A stretch of DNA of 64,000 bases, from contig JBJECG010000037.1 of assembly GCA_051870875.1 (NCBI GenBank), positions 1 to 64,000 of the forward strand, read 5' to 3'. Positions 8,860-17,910 of this stretch are shown here, one piece after another. Made by a program: the position numbers and the translations under genes. The number at the start of each line of letters is the position of its first letter. The first letter of the stretch is position 1. Source of the DNA: Aphodosoma sp051870875 (GTDB lineage: Bacteria; Bacteroidota; Bacteroidia; Bacteroidales; Paludibacteraceae). A model generated the notes under the pieces. That model was not told the origin of the DNA and searched no databases. It saw only the letters and a list, made by a program, of their open reading frames with translations.

Positions 8860-9885
8860 ATGACTATGTACCGACATTTGTGGCCGTATGTGTTGATATT
8901 GACATTGTTTTTGCTGCCTGCCTGCAAAAAAGACGAGCCGAAACCGGTGTCGTCGGGTACGTTTGTGTACAAGGGGGAGAAATACAATGTAAGTATGGTG
9001 AGGGTGGAACATACAGACTACGACAATGACGGTAATTTTGTGCTGCGTCTTACAGCATATCCTGGTACATACAAGGTTACCGACAAAAGTTCATCGGGCT
9101 ATGGCAACGTGCTTGACATATATTACACTGCCGGAGACAATGATTTCGGACCGGGAAAATACAGCACATCCAAAACAGACACCTTGGTCTCGACCTTGAC
9201 CTATTATCCGAACATATCAGATGACAAAGCAGCACACGACACTGTGGTACATACCGTAAGCAACGGCACATTGGAGGTTGGCAACACAGAAGTGGACGGC
9301 TTTCTGACATATTCGTTCAGGCTTGCCGATGCCGACGGAGATTCTATAATTGGTTCGTATACCGGGACTCATGTCCACAACCGCATAGCCGTACAGCCGT
9401 CGTACGGGCAACTGTCGTTTGACACTATACGTTGTGCTCTGGCCAGACCATATATGATCCGTTGGGGCAAAGTTTTCAGCAATATAAACTATACAGAGAT
9501 AGTGTTCTATTCGGCCGATGCCCGCTTTACCGATGCCGGTGCGCTTAGCGGCGGTATCCAGTTTTCAGTCGGAATACTGACGGATTCGGCTTCATCCGAT
9601 ATCACATCAGGTTCTTATCCTGTAATTATGGAATACTACACATCCGGCACTGTTCTGTACGGACATAAGGTGAGAAATACGGCATGGGGCACGTATTGGC
9701 AGACAATGTACAACGGAGCATCAACCGGCAAAGCAAATGTTCTCGGCGGTACGGCTACCGTCACAATGGTCACCGATGATATGCTGACTGCCGAATTCCG
9801 GTTTACCGACCAGTTGAACAACAGTGTAGAGGCATCATATTCCGGCCCTTACACGACAAAGAACAATTTATTAGGAGACAAATAA
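8860..9885 (+). CDS. Predicted lipoprotein of unknown function
   Basis: A 341-residue protein with a lipoprotein signal peptide ending in LLPACKKDE (lipobox LPAC), so it is probably anchored in the outer membrane. The mature part looks like two tandem beta-rich domains of about 150 residues. Each has a Tyr/Gly-rich opening (FVYKGEKYNVS; about residue 185 YGQLSFDTIRCAL). It resembles in layout the lipoprotein at 38285-39397. It sits 28 bases after cysS and 18 bases before mazG but shares no obvious role with either. No catalytic motif seen. Confidence 0.8.
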   Translation: MTMYRHLWPYVLILTLFLLPACKKDEPKPVSSGTFVYKGEKYNVSMVRVEHTDYDNDGNFVLRLTAYPGTYKVTDKSSSGYGNVLDIYYTAGDNDFGPGKYSTSKTDTLVSTLTYYPNISDDKAAHDTVVHTVSNGTLEVGNTEVDGFLTYSFRLADADGDSIIGSYTGTHVHNRIAVQPSYGQLSFDTIRCALARPYMIRWGKVFSNINYTEIVFYSADARFTDAGALSGGIQFSVGILTDSASSDITSGSYPVIMEYYTSGTVLYGHKVRNTAWGTYWQTMYNGASTGKANVLGGTATVTMVTDDMLTAEFRFTDQLNNSVEASYSGPYTTKNNLLGDK

Positions 9886-9903
9886 GAAACAAAATCATAA
9901 TCC

Positions 9904-10692
9904 ATGACACGACGAGAGGAACAGATGGCAGCTTTCGGGCGTCTGCTTGACATAATGGATACCTTGCGCGAGAAATGTCCTTGGGACAAAAAGCAGACTT
10001 TTGATTCGTTGCGCTGCAATACTATTGAGGAAACTTTTGAACTGGCCGATGCCGTTTTCAATCACGACATGGCCAACATCAAGAAAGAGCTCGGCGATGT
10101 GCTGCTGCATATCGTGTTCTATGCCAGGATGGCTCAGGAGCAGGGTGAATTCGATATGGCCGATGTATGCAATGCTTTGTGCGATAAACTTATCTTCCGT
10201 CATCCGCACATCTACGGCAACATCGAGGCCAACACTCCCGATGATGTGAAACAAAACTGGGAACAGCTCAAACGTAAGGAAAAAGACGGCAACCGTACCG
10301 TCCTGAGCGGCGTACCAAAGTCGCTGCCGTCGCTCATCAAGGCATACCGCATACAGGACAAGGCCCGCAATGTGGGTTTCGATTGGGAGGAGCGCGGTCA
10401 GGTGTGGGATAAGGTGCGTGAAGAGATAGGTGAGTTCAGCACTGAAGCCGAGCGCATGGATGCCGAGCGCATGGAAGCCGAATTTGGCGATGTCCTTTTC
10501 TCGCTTGTCAATGCGGCCCGTCTCTATGGTATCAATCCCGACAATGCCCTTGAACGTACAAACCGGAAATTCATACGCAGGTTTGAATATCTTGAGGCAA
10601 AGACATTGAAACAGGGGCGTGATCTCCGTGAAATGACCCTTGCCGAAATGGATGCAATCTGGAACGAAGCCAAGTTTCAGGAAAAACAATAA
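9904..10692 (+). CDS. mazG: Nucleoside triphosphate pyrophosphohydrolase MazG
   Basis: Hydrolyses NTPs/dNTPs to the monophosphate and pyrophosphate, cleaning aberrant nucleotides. Its 262 residues comprise two tandem MazG folds as in E. coli. The first has the metal-binding EETFELAD and, further on, KKELGDVLLH (ExxE...ExxD pattern). The second has EEIGEF and EAEFGDVLFS. CPWDKKQT near residue 26 is the characteristic N-terminal signature. A terminator follows at 10850. Confidence 0.96.
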   Translation: MTRREEQMAAFGRLLDIMDTLREKCPWDKKQTFDSLRCNTIEETFELADAVFNHDMANIKKELGDVLLHIVFYARMAQEQGEFDMADVCNALCDKLIFRHPHIYGNIEANTPDDVKQNWEQLKRKEKDGNRTVLSGVPKSLPSLIKAYRIQDKARNVGFDWEERGQVWDKVREEIGEFSTEAERMDAERMEAEFGDVLFSLVNAARLYGINPDNALERTNRKFIRRFEYLEAKTLKQGRDLREMTLAEMDAIWNEAKFQEKQ

Positions 10693-10849
10693 AGGTGACA
10701 AACTGCATTGTCGGATTGCGGTAAAATATACGGATTTTTCGGCCTTTACATTGTGGAAAACTTGAAATGCTGATCCTGTAGGACAGCAACAATTTCCATT
10801 GTCGTTTTAGGCATTATATCTGTTCCGTTGGCAGATGGCTGTTAATGAT

Positions 10850-10890
10850 AAAAAGCGGAATACCAGCATTTGATTGGTATTCCGCTTTTT
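10850..10890. terminator. Bidirectional terminator between mazG and hydrogenase
   Basis: A 16-bp perfect stem (AAAAAGCGGAATACCA and its complement) around a 9-base loop, with A and T runs at the feet. It serves the converging mazG (plus) and hydrogenase (minus) genes. Confidence 0.92.
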
Positions 10891-10936
10891 GTCGGTTTAT
10901 GTCAGATTATTTTCACCGGAATCGGGTGAAAACCGT

Positions 10937-12394
10937 TTATTTTGCAGACCGTTCGTTTGCCATTTTGGCCAATTCTTTTACGTATACGCGCTGTGCTGTG
11001 GCCTTGTCGATATATGTGGCAGGACCGGTCACACAGCCGCCTTCACAAGCCATGACTTCAATAAACTCGTATGGGCATTTGCCTTTGGCATAAGCTTTGA
11101 GAAGACCGATGTTTTTCTTGTTGAGGTTGCTGAGAAGGAGGGAGTTGACTTTTTTGTCGGGCACCATTTCCTGCACGGCACCAAATACACCGCCTGTCTG
11201 TCCGTAGCCGTGGCTTGAGAGGTAAGCTTCCTTGTCGATGTGCATGGGTGCTACCTGGTCGAATTTTATGCCGAGACCGTCGAATACAGAGCCGAGTTCT
11301 TCAAATGTCATTACATAGTCGACATTTTCGGTATACGTCGCTTCTTTGCGCTTGGCAATACACGGGCCGATAAACACCACTTTCGCATCGGGATGTTTTG
11401 ATTTGGCCAGCTCAGCGGCATAGTACATAGGAGAGTGTGTGGAAGAAACGTATTTCTCAAGTTCGGGAATATGTTTCTTTACCAGTTGTATGTATGAAGG
11501 GCAGCAGGAAGTTGTCATAAATGGCTGTCCCTCTTCGAGTTTCTCAACAAGTTCATGGCTTTCGCGGCGTGTGGTTTCATCGGCGCCGAGAGCAACTTCC
11601 ATCACATCGTCGAATCCGATTTGACGGATGGCACCGTAAAGCTGGTCAAGTGTGGTACCGAACTGCGACAATACGGCCGGTGCTACTATTGCCACCATTT
11701 TGGTGTCTTTGTCTTTGATGTTATTGAGTATGTCGAACACTTGCGAAATCTCGAAAATGGCACCGAACGGACATGCGTTGAGACATTTGCCGCAATAGAT
11801 ACATTTTGATTCATCGATATGTTCGACTCCGTATTCGTCTTTTGATATTGCCTTTACGGGGCAGGCTTCTTCGCAGGGGATAGGCACATAGATGATGGCG
11901 TGGTAAGGGCAGCTCTGCTGGCAAAGACCGCAGGATACGCATACGTCGTGGTCTATTTCGGCTTGACCGTTCGGCTTGAAGTGGATGGCATTTTTGGGAC
12001 AGTTCATATAGCAGGTACGTGCTACGCAACCACGACAGATATTTGATATTTCGTAATTGACCTGAACGCAACTCGAACATGCTTCATCCATCACACACAT
12101 GATATTTTCCTTTACCCGTTCGCGACGAGCCAACGCTTCCTTTGCATAGTGGGAGAGTGGTGTGATTTCGTCTTTTTCATCGCTCATATCGAAGCCCAGA
12201 AGCGGAAACATCTTGTATTTCCATACTGCACGTTCTTTATGCACACAGCAGCGTCCGCGAACTTTTGTCTGACGAGGAGTCAGTTTGATCGGCAAATGAT
12301 CGATTTCCTCAACAAGCTGTCCTTCATGCCATAGTTTCACAAGTTTGGCAAGCAGTCCGTGACGGACAATCATTACGTTGTTACTGAAAGCCAT
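10937..12394 (-). CDS. [FeFe] hydrogenase, monomeric, Group B-like
   Basis: A 485-residue iron-only hydrogenase. The N-terminus has Cys-rich 4Fe-4S ferredoxin modules (CRGCVARTCYMNCP, CVSCGLCQQSCP, CIYCGKCLNACP), for at least three clusters. The H-domain follows, with all three signatures: TSCCPSY (L1), FIGPCIAKRKEA (L2) and EVMACEGGCVTGP (L3). These Cys residues hold the H-cluster. The L1 motif is TSCCP, as in the less-studied Group B/C enzymes, rather than the TSCCPGW of bifurcating Group A. It could evolve H2 from reduced ferredoxin or act in sensing. No partner hydrogenase subunits or HydEFG maturases lie in the window. Confidence 0.93.
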   Translation of the reverse strand: MAFSNNVMIVRHGLLAKLVKLWHEGQLVEEIDHLPIKLTPRQTKVRGRCCVHKERAVWKYKMFPLLGFDMSDEKDEITPLSHYAKEALARRERVKENIMCVMDEACSSCVQVNYEISNICRGCVARTCYMNCPKNAIHFKPNGQAEIDHDVCVSCGLCQQSCPYHAIIYVPIPCEEACPVKAISKDEYGVEHIDESKCIYCGKCLNACPFGAIFEISQVFDILNNIKDKDTKMVAIVAPAVLSQFGTTLDQLYGAIRQIGFDDVMEVALGADETTRRESHELVEKLEEGQPFMTTSCCPSYIQLVKKHIPELEKYVSSTHSPMYYAAELAKSKHPDAKVVFIGPCIAKRKEATYTENVDYVMTFEELGSVFDGLGIKFDQVAPMHIDKEAYLSSHGYGQTGGVFGAVQEMVPDKKVNSLLLSNLNKKNIGLLKAYAKGKCPYEFIEVMACEGGCVTGPATYIDKATAQRVYVKELAKMANERSAK

Positions 12395-12477
12395 AAAAAA
12401 TATTCTTTTAATATAGTGATTTTGAAGTTTTTGCCATTTTATTGTGCATTTTGTAGCCAGACAAAATACCCACCCTG

Positions 12478-12485
12478 CAAAGTTA
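12478..12485 (-). promoter_or_regulatory. -7 box TAACTTTG
   Basis: A minus-strand -7 element 84 bases ahead of the hydrogenase start. No clear -33 box. Confidence 0.5.
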
Positions 12486-12493
12486 CATATTTT

Positions 12494-13345
12494 TTAATGC
12501 CGGACATTGGATATTGCCACAATTTTTTCGCTTCTCATTTTATATAGCAATGCTACGGTTGCAGACAGTGATGCCAGTGCCACATACCATGTGGTAAATC
12601 CGTTGAAAACAGCTGGGGAGGTTAAGGTGTTGTATGAGTAAAAAGTGGCTGTAACTACAATTGCATTGTTGATAAAATGTGCGGTGACCGGTATCCACAG
12701 CGATCCTGTAAACAGATACATATATCCCAATCCGGCACCCATCAGCATACGGGGTATGAAGCCGAAGAACTGGAAATGGACAGTTGAAAACAGTATTGCT
12801 GTAGTCCATACGGCTATGTGCTTGTTGTATGACTGTTGCAGATACCGTTGTACGGTACCGCGGAAAAATATCTCTTCACATAATGCCGGCAGCACGGCCA
12901 TCACCATAATGTTTATTGCAAGATTAGCATATGATTCGGTCTGCATCATGCGTTCGGTTGTCAGCCTGGCTGCCTCTTCCATAGATTTCAATTGGTTCTC
13001 GAGCTGATGCAAACTGTCAGGAAACGAAATGGCACTGTTCAAATCGCCGATGACACTTGTAAACGGCAATGCGCAAACTGCTACTGCTGCTGCCAGCAAT
13101 ATATTCCGCAAAGTGCAATGTCCGAACCCAATGGCTGCCGTCAGGTGCCGTTCTCCGTTTAATCCGGCTGCTGCCAGTCCCGATATTCCGAATACCAGTA
13201 TTGTTTGTGCCGATTGCAGTATATACAGTGCCGGCAGCGAACTGGCGATATCGGCCGGTATTGTTGATGCACATATGCCATAAATGACAACAAAAGCCAT
13301 ATACATGGCGGCAAATATTATGAATGTGTTGAGCAGCGGTTTCAT
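12494..13345 (-). CDS. CPBP-family intramembrane protease
   Basis: A polytopic membrane protein of the CPBP (Abi/CAAX protease-like) family, 283 residues, starting at the ATG at 13345. The frame is open further upstream to 13636, but that part only overlaps psd out of frame. Several hydrophobic segments flank the family motifs: the paired glutamates CEEIFFRGTVQRYL (EEExxxR-like), a His in STVHFQFFG, and a further His in VTAHFINNA. Family members process prenylated or peptide substrates; the target here is unknown. It lies 50 bases downstream of psd. Confidence 0.88.
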   Translation of the reverse strand: MKPLLNTFIIFAAMYMAFVVIYGICASTIPADIASSLPALYILQSAQTILVFGISGLAAAGLNGERHLTAAIGFGHCTLRNILLAAAVAVCALPFTSVIGDLNSAISFPDSLHQLENQLKSMEEAARLTTERMMQTESYANLAINIMVMAVLPALCEEIFFRGTVQRYLQQSYNKHIAVWTTAILFSTVHFQFFGFIPRMLMGAGLGYMYLFTGSLWIPVTAHFINNAIVVTATFYSYNTLTSPAVFNGFTTWYVALASLSATVALLYKMRSEKIVAISNVRH

Positions 13346-13395
13346 CGGGTGATTGTGCGGCTTTCCTGAGTTTAGGACTGTGGAATGCGGAGAAT

Positions 13396-14091
13396 TTACT
13401 TTCCGCATTTGCCGTTTTCGGGCAGACGGGCTATGATTGTTTCGTTGCCGCGGGTGGTTTCGCCTATCTGTACGAATATTTCGGAACCTTCTGGCAAAAA
13501 TAGGTCGACACGGCTGCCGAACTTGATGAATCCGAGATGTTCGTTGATATTGCAAGTGCAGCCCGGCGCAGCGTATGTGATAATACGGCGGGCCAAGGCT
13601 CCTGCTATCTGACGCATCATAATCTGTTGTCCGCAATCATTTTCTATTACGACAGACGAGTGTTCGTTTTCGTGCGATGATTTTGGCAGATATGCTGCCA
13701 GATGCCGCCCGCTGTGATGTTTTGAGTAGCGTACTATGCCTGAGATTGGGTACCAGTTGGCATGTACCGACAGTACACTCATGAAGATGGAAACCTGAAT
13801 CATCCGCCGGCCACCGAAATATTCCCATTCGTCCACAGGTTCGGTGACTACGACACGTCCGTCGGCAGGGGCTATTATGAGGTTGGTGTCATCCACCTCC
13901 ACTTCACGTGTTGGATTGCGGAAGAAATAGAGGAAGAATGAGAATGTAACCAGCGAAATGACAAGGCATATGATGTGAAGCATTTTGCTGGGTGATTCAC
14001 TGAAGATAAGTATGTTTGAGACTGCCAAAAGAGTGAGCAACGATATGAGTATGGTGTATCCTTCTTTGTGAACCTTGATTTTTCGTTTCAT
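13396..14091 (-). CDS. psd: Phosphatidylserine decarboxylase proenzyme (short type)
   Basis: Makes phosphatidylethanolamine at the membrane. Its 231 residues fit the PSD-A class. Two N-terminal hydrophobic stretches are followed by the conserved FMSVLSVHANWYPISG segment. The self-cleavage site is the FGSR motif near residue 200 (Ser becomes the pyruvoyl group). The C-terminal small chain contains GETTRGNETIIA. It lies 23 bases downstream of cdsA, so consecutive enzymes of phospholipid synthesis are co-transcribed. Confidence 0.95.
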   Translation of the reverse strand: MKRKIKVHKEGYTILISLLTLLAVSNILIFSESPSKMLHIICLVISLVTFSFFLYFFRNPTREVEVDDTNLIIAPADGRVVVTEPVDEWEYFGGRRMIQVSIFMSVLSVHANWYPISGIVRYSKHHSGRHLAAYLPKSSHENEHSSVVIENDCGQQIMMRQIAGALARRIITYAAPGCTCNINEHLGFIKFGSRVDLFLPEGSEIFVQIGETTRGNETIIARLPENGKCGK

Positions 14092-14114
14092 TGCAACAAA
14101 AGATTGTAAATGTT

Positions 14115-14930
14115 TTAGACGGATAGAAATATTGTTACTGCCGGTATTGCGAAAAGCAGGGAATCAAACCGGTCGAGCCAACCACCGTGTCCGGGGATGG
14201 CATGTCCGGAGTCCTTGACTCCGATGGTTCGTTTGAGGAGTGATTCCAACAAATCGCCGACAGTGCCTGCAATTACGGTGAGTTCGGCAAATATAAGCCA
14301 TTGCCACAAGAATAGTTCCGGTTCGATGAACGATATACCGTAGGCTGTTGCCAAGGCGAAGAGATTGCCTCCGATGAAACCTTCCCATGATTTCTTTGGC
14401 GAAATGCGTTCAAACATACGATGTTTGCCGAAGATACTTCCTGTAAGGTAGGCAAAAGTGTCGTTCACCCAGATGAATATGAAGAGCGGCAGGACAAACC
14501 AAGGCGAATATGAGCCATTGTGAATTGCTATTATACTGAGGAGTGCGAATGGTAAAGCTGTGTATAGTTGGCCGAAGGCAATATATGCCATATTGGCAAC
14601 AGGGTCGGACTTTTTGCGCCATAATTCCAGTGCCAGTGTCAGTTGCAACCACAGTATGTACAGACAGAGCAGCCTGAAACCTACAGCCGAATAATCCTGT
14701 TCGACAAGGTAGACTGACAATACAAGCAAAGCAGAACCTGCTGCCGAATTGAGGGGCATGACATCGGCTCGGCTGCCATTGGTAAGTACATGGTATTCAC
14801 GTGTAGTAAGTGCAGCCAACAGAGCCATGACTACAACGAAACTCTGGCTGCACCAAAGTGTGGCGCCTATGATTGTACCCACCAGTACGGCACCTGCCAA
14901 TGTACGGATTACAAGATTGCGGAAATCCAT
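14115..14930 (-). CDS. cdsA: Phosphatidate cytidylyltransferase
   Basis: Forms CDP-diacylglycerol from phosphatidate and CTP. This 271-residue protein has about eight hydrophobic segments and the complete C-terminal CDS signature SLLKRTIGVKDSG, then IPGHGGWLDRFDS. It is six bases downstream of ftsH and leads into psd, forming a membrane-biogenesis operon ftsH-cdsA-psd. Confidence 0.96.
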   Translation of the reverse strand: MDFRNLVIRTLAGAVLVGTIIGATLWCSQSFVVVMALLAALTTREYHVLTNGSRADVMPLNSAAGSALLVLSVYLVEQDYSAVGFRLLCLYILWLQLTLALELWRKKSDPVANMAYIAFGQLYTALPFALLSIIAIHNGSYSPWFVLPLFIFIWVNDTFAYLTGSIFGKHRMFERISPKKSWEGFIGGNLFALATAYGISFIEPELFLWQWLIFAELTVIAGTVGDLLESLLKRTIGVKDSGHAIPGHGGWLDRFDSLLFAIPAVTIFLSV

Positions 14931-14936
14931 AAGTTG

Positions 14937-17012
14937 TCAGTTTGGGTTTTCGGATGCATTGTCGGCATCTTTGGTACCGGTGTCATTATTAGTGTTATCA
15001 GATGCTACTGCCATATGAGTGCTGTTGTTTTCTGCAGATGTCTGGTTACCCTCATCTTTTTGGCTGTCTTGCAGTATTTCATCGGCACGCGAAGTCCATT
15101 GACGCGGTCCGAATACTTCTTCCAGGTCTTCGGCAAACAATACTTCACGGTCGATAAGTATCTGTGCCACACGGTTGTGGCCATCGGTATATTTGCGGAG
15201 GATGTCTTTGGCTCGTTCGTACTGTCCGTTGATTATCTGTTTTACTTCATCGTCTATGAGTTTTGCCGTAGCTTCGGAATAGGGTTTGCTGAAACCGTAT
15301 TCATTCTGGCCTGTAGAATCGTAATAGGATATGTTTTTCAGTTTTTCGCTCATGCCGAAATATGAAACCATGGCGTATGCACGGCGGGTAGCTTGTTCGA
15401 GATCGGAAAGCGCTCCGGTATCGAGTATGCCGAAGAAGAGTTCTTCGGCGGCGCGTCCGCCGAGCAAAGCACATATTTTGTCCAATATATGCTGCTGCGA
15501 TGTAAGCTGACGTTCTTCCGGCAGATACCATGCTGCTCCAAGTGCTTGGCCTCGTGGTACAATAGTGACTTTTACCAGCGGGTCGGCATACTGCAAGTGC
15601 CAGCTGATGGTGGCGTGTCCGGCTTCGTGGTAAGCAATGTTTTTCTTTTCTTCGGCGGTAAGTATTTTGGTTTTCTTCTCCAAACCGCCCACTATACGGT
15701 CAACGGCATTGAGGAAGTCCTGTTTGGTTACGGCCTTATGGTCGACTCGGGCAGCTGTGAGTGCGGCCTCGTTGCATACGTTGGCAATATCTGCGCCGGA
15801 GAATCCGGGAGTCTGGCGGGCAAGAAAATCGATGTCTACGGAGTCATCTATTTTAATAGGTCTTATGTGGACATTGAAAATGGCCTTGCGTTCGTTGACA
15901 TCGGGCAGTTCCACTTGTATCTGGCGGTCGAAACGTCCGGCACGGAGCAACGCCTTGTCGAGAATTTCGGCACGGTTTGTGGCGGCAAGTATTATTACAC
16001 CTGAATTTGAGCCGAAACCGTCCATTTCGGTGAGCAGTTGGTTGAGCGTGTTTTCGCGTTCGTCGTTGGAGTTGAAGTTGGCATTTTTCCCGCGGGCACG
16101 TCCGATAGCATCGATTTCATCAATAAAAATGATACATGGCGCTTTTTCTTTTGCCTGGCGGAAAAGGTCGCGGACACGTGATGCCCCGACACCGACAAAC
16201 ATTTCCACAAAGTCAGAACCCGACATTGAGAAGAACGGGACATCGGCTTCACCTGCCACGGCGCGGGCCAAAAGGGTCTTGCCTGTTCCGGGAGGACCCA
16301 CAAGCAGGGCTCCTTTGGGAATCTTACCGCCGAGAGCGGTGTATTTCTTCGGATTTTTCAGGAAATGGACTATTTCCTCCACTTCCTGTTTGGCACCTTC
16401 AAGACCTGCAACATCGGCAAATGTCACACGGTTGGTAGCGGTGTTTTTGTCGAACATCTTAGCCTGGGACTTGCCTACATTGAACATGCCGCCAGGGCCG
16501 CCAGCACCCATCATGCGCTTGTTCATAAAGATGAAGAATCCTATGAGAAGAAGCATCGGCAAGACTGTAAACAGGAATATGTTGAAGTAATCCTTGCCTT
16601 CGGTATAGGCCACTTCTCCTGTGAACACTTTATCGGTACGATATTGCGCAAGTTGTTTGGAAAATTCATCGACTGACGGGACAATTGTTTCGATTATCGC
16701 TTTGTCGCTTTTGTTTTCCGGTGCTCTGCCGATATATTCTTTGGCACACTCGGAATCCAATTCCGCTCTTGCACGCTTTTTCGATATTTCGATGGAGATT
16801 TTCTGTACACAACCATCCCTGACGGCATCCTCGAACTTGGAGTATGGCACTGACTTGGAAACACCAGCCGGATTCCAGAACGATAATATTATAAAGAAGA
16901 TAGCTATGGCCAGATATATCCAATAGAAATTGAACCGCGGATGTTTTTTGCCGGGTTGCATCATAGGATGTCGTGGCGGCTGAAAGTTATTTTTAGGTGT
17001 TGGTTGTGACAT
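14937..17012 (-). CDS. ftsH: ATP-dependent zinc metalloprotease FtsH
   Basis: A membrane-anchored AAA+ protease that removes damaged or unassembled membrane proteins. At 691 residues, it has an N-terminal TM helix (FYWIYLAIAIFFIILSF), a periplasmic domain and a second TM (FLFTVLPMLLLIGFFIF). The AAA module has Walker A GPPGTGKT, Walker B IIFIDEIDA and SRH motif residues. The M41 peptidase has zinc motif HEAGH. The tail is acidic, Asn/Asp-rich and low complexity. It heads the cdsA-psd-CPBP gene run. Confidence 0.98.
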   Translation of the reverse strand: MSQPTPKNNFQPPRHPMMQPGKKHPRFNFYWIYLAIAIFFIILSFWNPAGVSKSVPYSKFEDAVRDGCVQKISIEISKKRARAELDSECAKEYIGRAPENKSDKAIIETIVPSVDEFSKQLAQYRTDKVFTGEVAYTEGKDYFNIFLFTVLPMLLLIGFFIFMNKRMMGAGGPGGMFNVGKSQAKMFDKNTATNRVTFADVAGLEGAKQEVEEIVHFLKNPKKYTALGGKIPKGALLVGPPGTGKTLLARAVAGEADVPFFSMSGSDFVEMFVGVGASRVRDLFRQAKEKAPCIIFIDEIDAIGRARGKNANFNSNDERENTLNQLLTEMDGFGSNSGVIILAATNRAEILDKALLRAGRFDRQIQVELPDVNERKAIFNVHIRPIKIDDSVDIDFLARQTPGFSGADIANVCNEAALTAARVDHKAVTKQDFLNAVDRIVGGLEKKTKILTAEEKKNIAYHEAGHATISWHLQYADPLVKVTIVPRGQALGAAWYLPEERQLTSQQHILDKICALLGGRAAEELFFGILDTGALSDLEQATRRAYAMVSYFGMSEKLKNISYYDSTGQNEYGFSKPYSEATAKLIDDEVKQIINGQYERAKDILRKYTDGHNRVAQILIDREVLFAEDLEEVFGPRQWTSRADEILQDSQKDEGNQTSAENNSTHMAVASDNTNNDTGTKDADNASENPN

Positions 17013-17063
17013 GAAATTATATTAATTTGTATCGGACAATTGTAAAGCTCGGTCAGAAACGGA

Positions 17064-17420
17064 TTAGTCGATGTCCGGTATCCGCATGATTTCGGCATCG
17101 GCCCAGAGGTGCTCTATATCGTAGAATGCACGGTATTCGGGTTGGAATATGTGTACAATGACAGTGCCGTAGTCCATGGCTATCCATTGGCAGTTGTCGT
17201 AGCCGTCGGATGCGAAGGGTTTTACGCCGGCATGTATGCGTACATAGTCTTTTACCGAGTCTGCTATGGTCATAACTTGGGTGTTGGAATCGCCTTCGGC
17301 TATTACGAAGCAGTGGCACGGGGCTTCGAGTTTGCTCATGTCAACTACAACAATGTTTTTGCCTTTCTTTTCTTGAATGCCCTCTACGATAGAGGCGATA
17401 AGTTTTTTCTGATCTTCCAT
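17064..17420 (-). CDS. rsfS: Ribosomal silencing factor RsfS
   Basis: Binds ribosomal protein L14 on the 50S subunit and blocks subunit joining when nutrients are short. 118 residues; ATG at 17420 (MEDQKKLIASIV). The family core is plain: DMSKLEAPCHCFVIAEG, then WIAMDYGTVIVHIFQPEYRAFYDIE (here split by position: about residues 80-104). It lies 51 bases upstream of ftsH on the same strand. Confidence 0.95.
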   Translation of the reverse strand: MEDQKKLIASIVEGIQEKKGKNIVVVDMSKLEAPCHCFVIAEGDSNTQVMTIADSVKDYVRIHAGVKPFASDGYDNCQWIAMDYGTVIVHIFQPEYRAFYDIEHLWADAEIMRIPDID

Positions 17421-17455
17421 TTTTTTGTTGTGATATTTCGTAAAGTCGTTATCCG

Positions 17456-17899
17456 TCAATTTATGAACAATCCGTTGAAGTACATCCAGACGATATATCT
17501 CGCCAGTTTGCCCAAAGCCATGCTTATGAGTACAATCCACCACCTGCACCGCATGAATCCGGCAGCCACCGCTATCACATCACCCACGCCCGGGAGAAAC
17601 GAAAAGAATGCCACCCAGTCACCGTAACGGTGGAATTTGGACTCAAAGCTGTCTATCTTCTCTTTCTTGATTTTCAGCCAGCGCTCTATCCACTCAATCT
17701 TACCGATGTGTCCGAGCCAAAAGCAGGTCATACCGCCAAGTGTATTACCTATCGTAGCCCAGAATATCAGCCACCAGGGATTAAGCCCGCCCCAAAACAG
17801 AGCCGTAAAAACGGCTTCGCTGCTGAACGGAACAATTGTGGCGGCAAGAAATGCCGCTATCATCAAGCCAATATACCCTAAATCGACAAGATAATCCAT
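17456..17899 (-). CDS. YqaA/DedA-type membrane protein (VTT domain)
   Basis: A 147-residue protein with four or five hydrophobic segments and the YqaA subgroup pattern: SSEAVFTALFWGG, a TIGNTLGGMTCFWLGH segment, and a SFLPGVGDVIAVAAG re-entrant loop. Relatives of this superfamily (SNARE-associated/VTT) include lipid scramblases and undecaprenyl-phosphate recycling proteins; the role of YqaA proteins is not settled. It lies 11 bases downstream of sufB and 35 bases upstream of rsfS. Confidence 0.9.
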   Translation of the reverse strand: MDYLVDLGYIGLMIAAFLAATIVPFSSEAVFTALFWGGLNPWWLIFWATIGNTLGGMTCFWLGHIGKIEWIERWLKIKKEKIDSFESKFHRYGDWVAFFSFLPGVGDVIAVAAGFMRCRWWIVLISMALGKLARYIVWMYFNGLFIN

Positions 17900-17910
17900 C
17901 CGGTCAAAAA

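Noticed and set aside
9895..10701. 268-codon open frame antisense to mazG
   Set aside because: Full overlap with a secure mazG gene.
13346..13636. N-terminal extension of the CPBP protease
   Set aside because: It overlaps psd in another frame and reads as His/Arg/Pro-rich shadow sequence; the hydrophobic start at 13345 fits the family.
15637..16590. 317-codon open frame antisense to ftsH
   Set aside because: It lies wholly on the opposite strand of a well-supported AAA+ protease and shows only compositional, low-complexity sequence.
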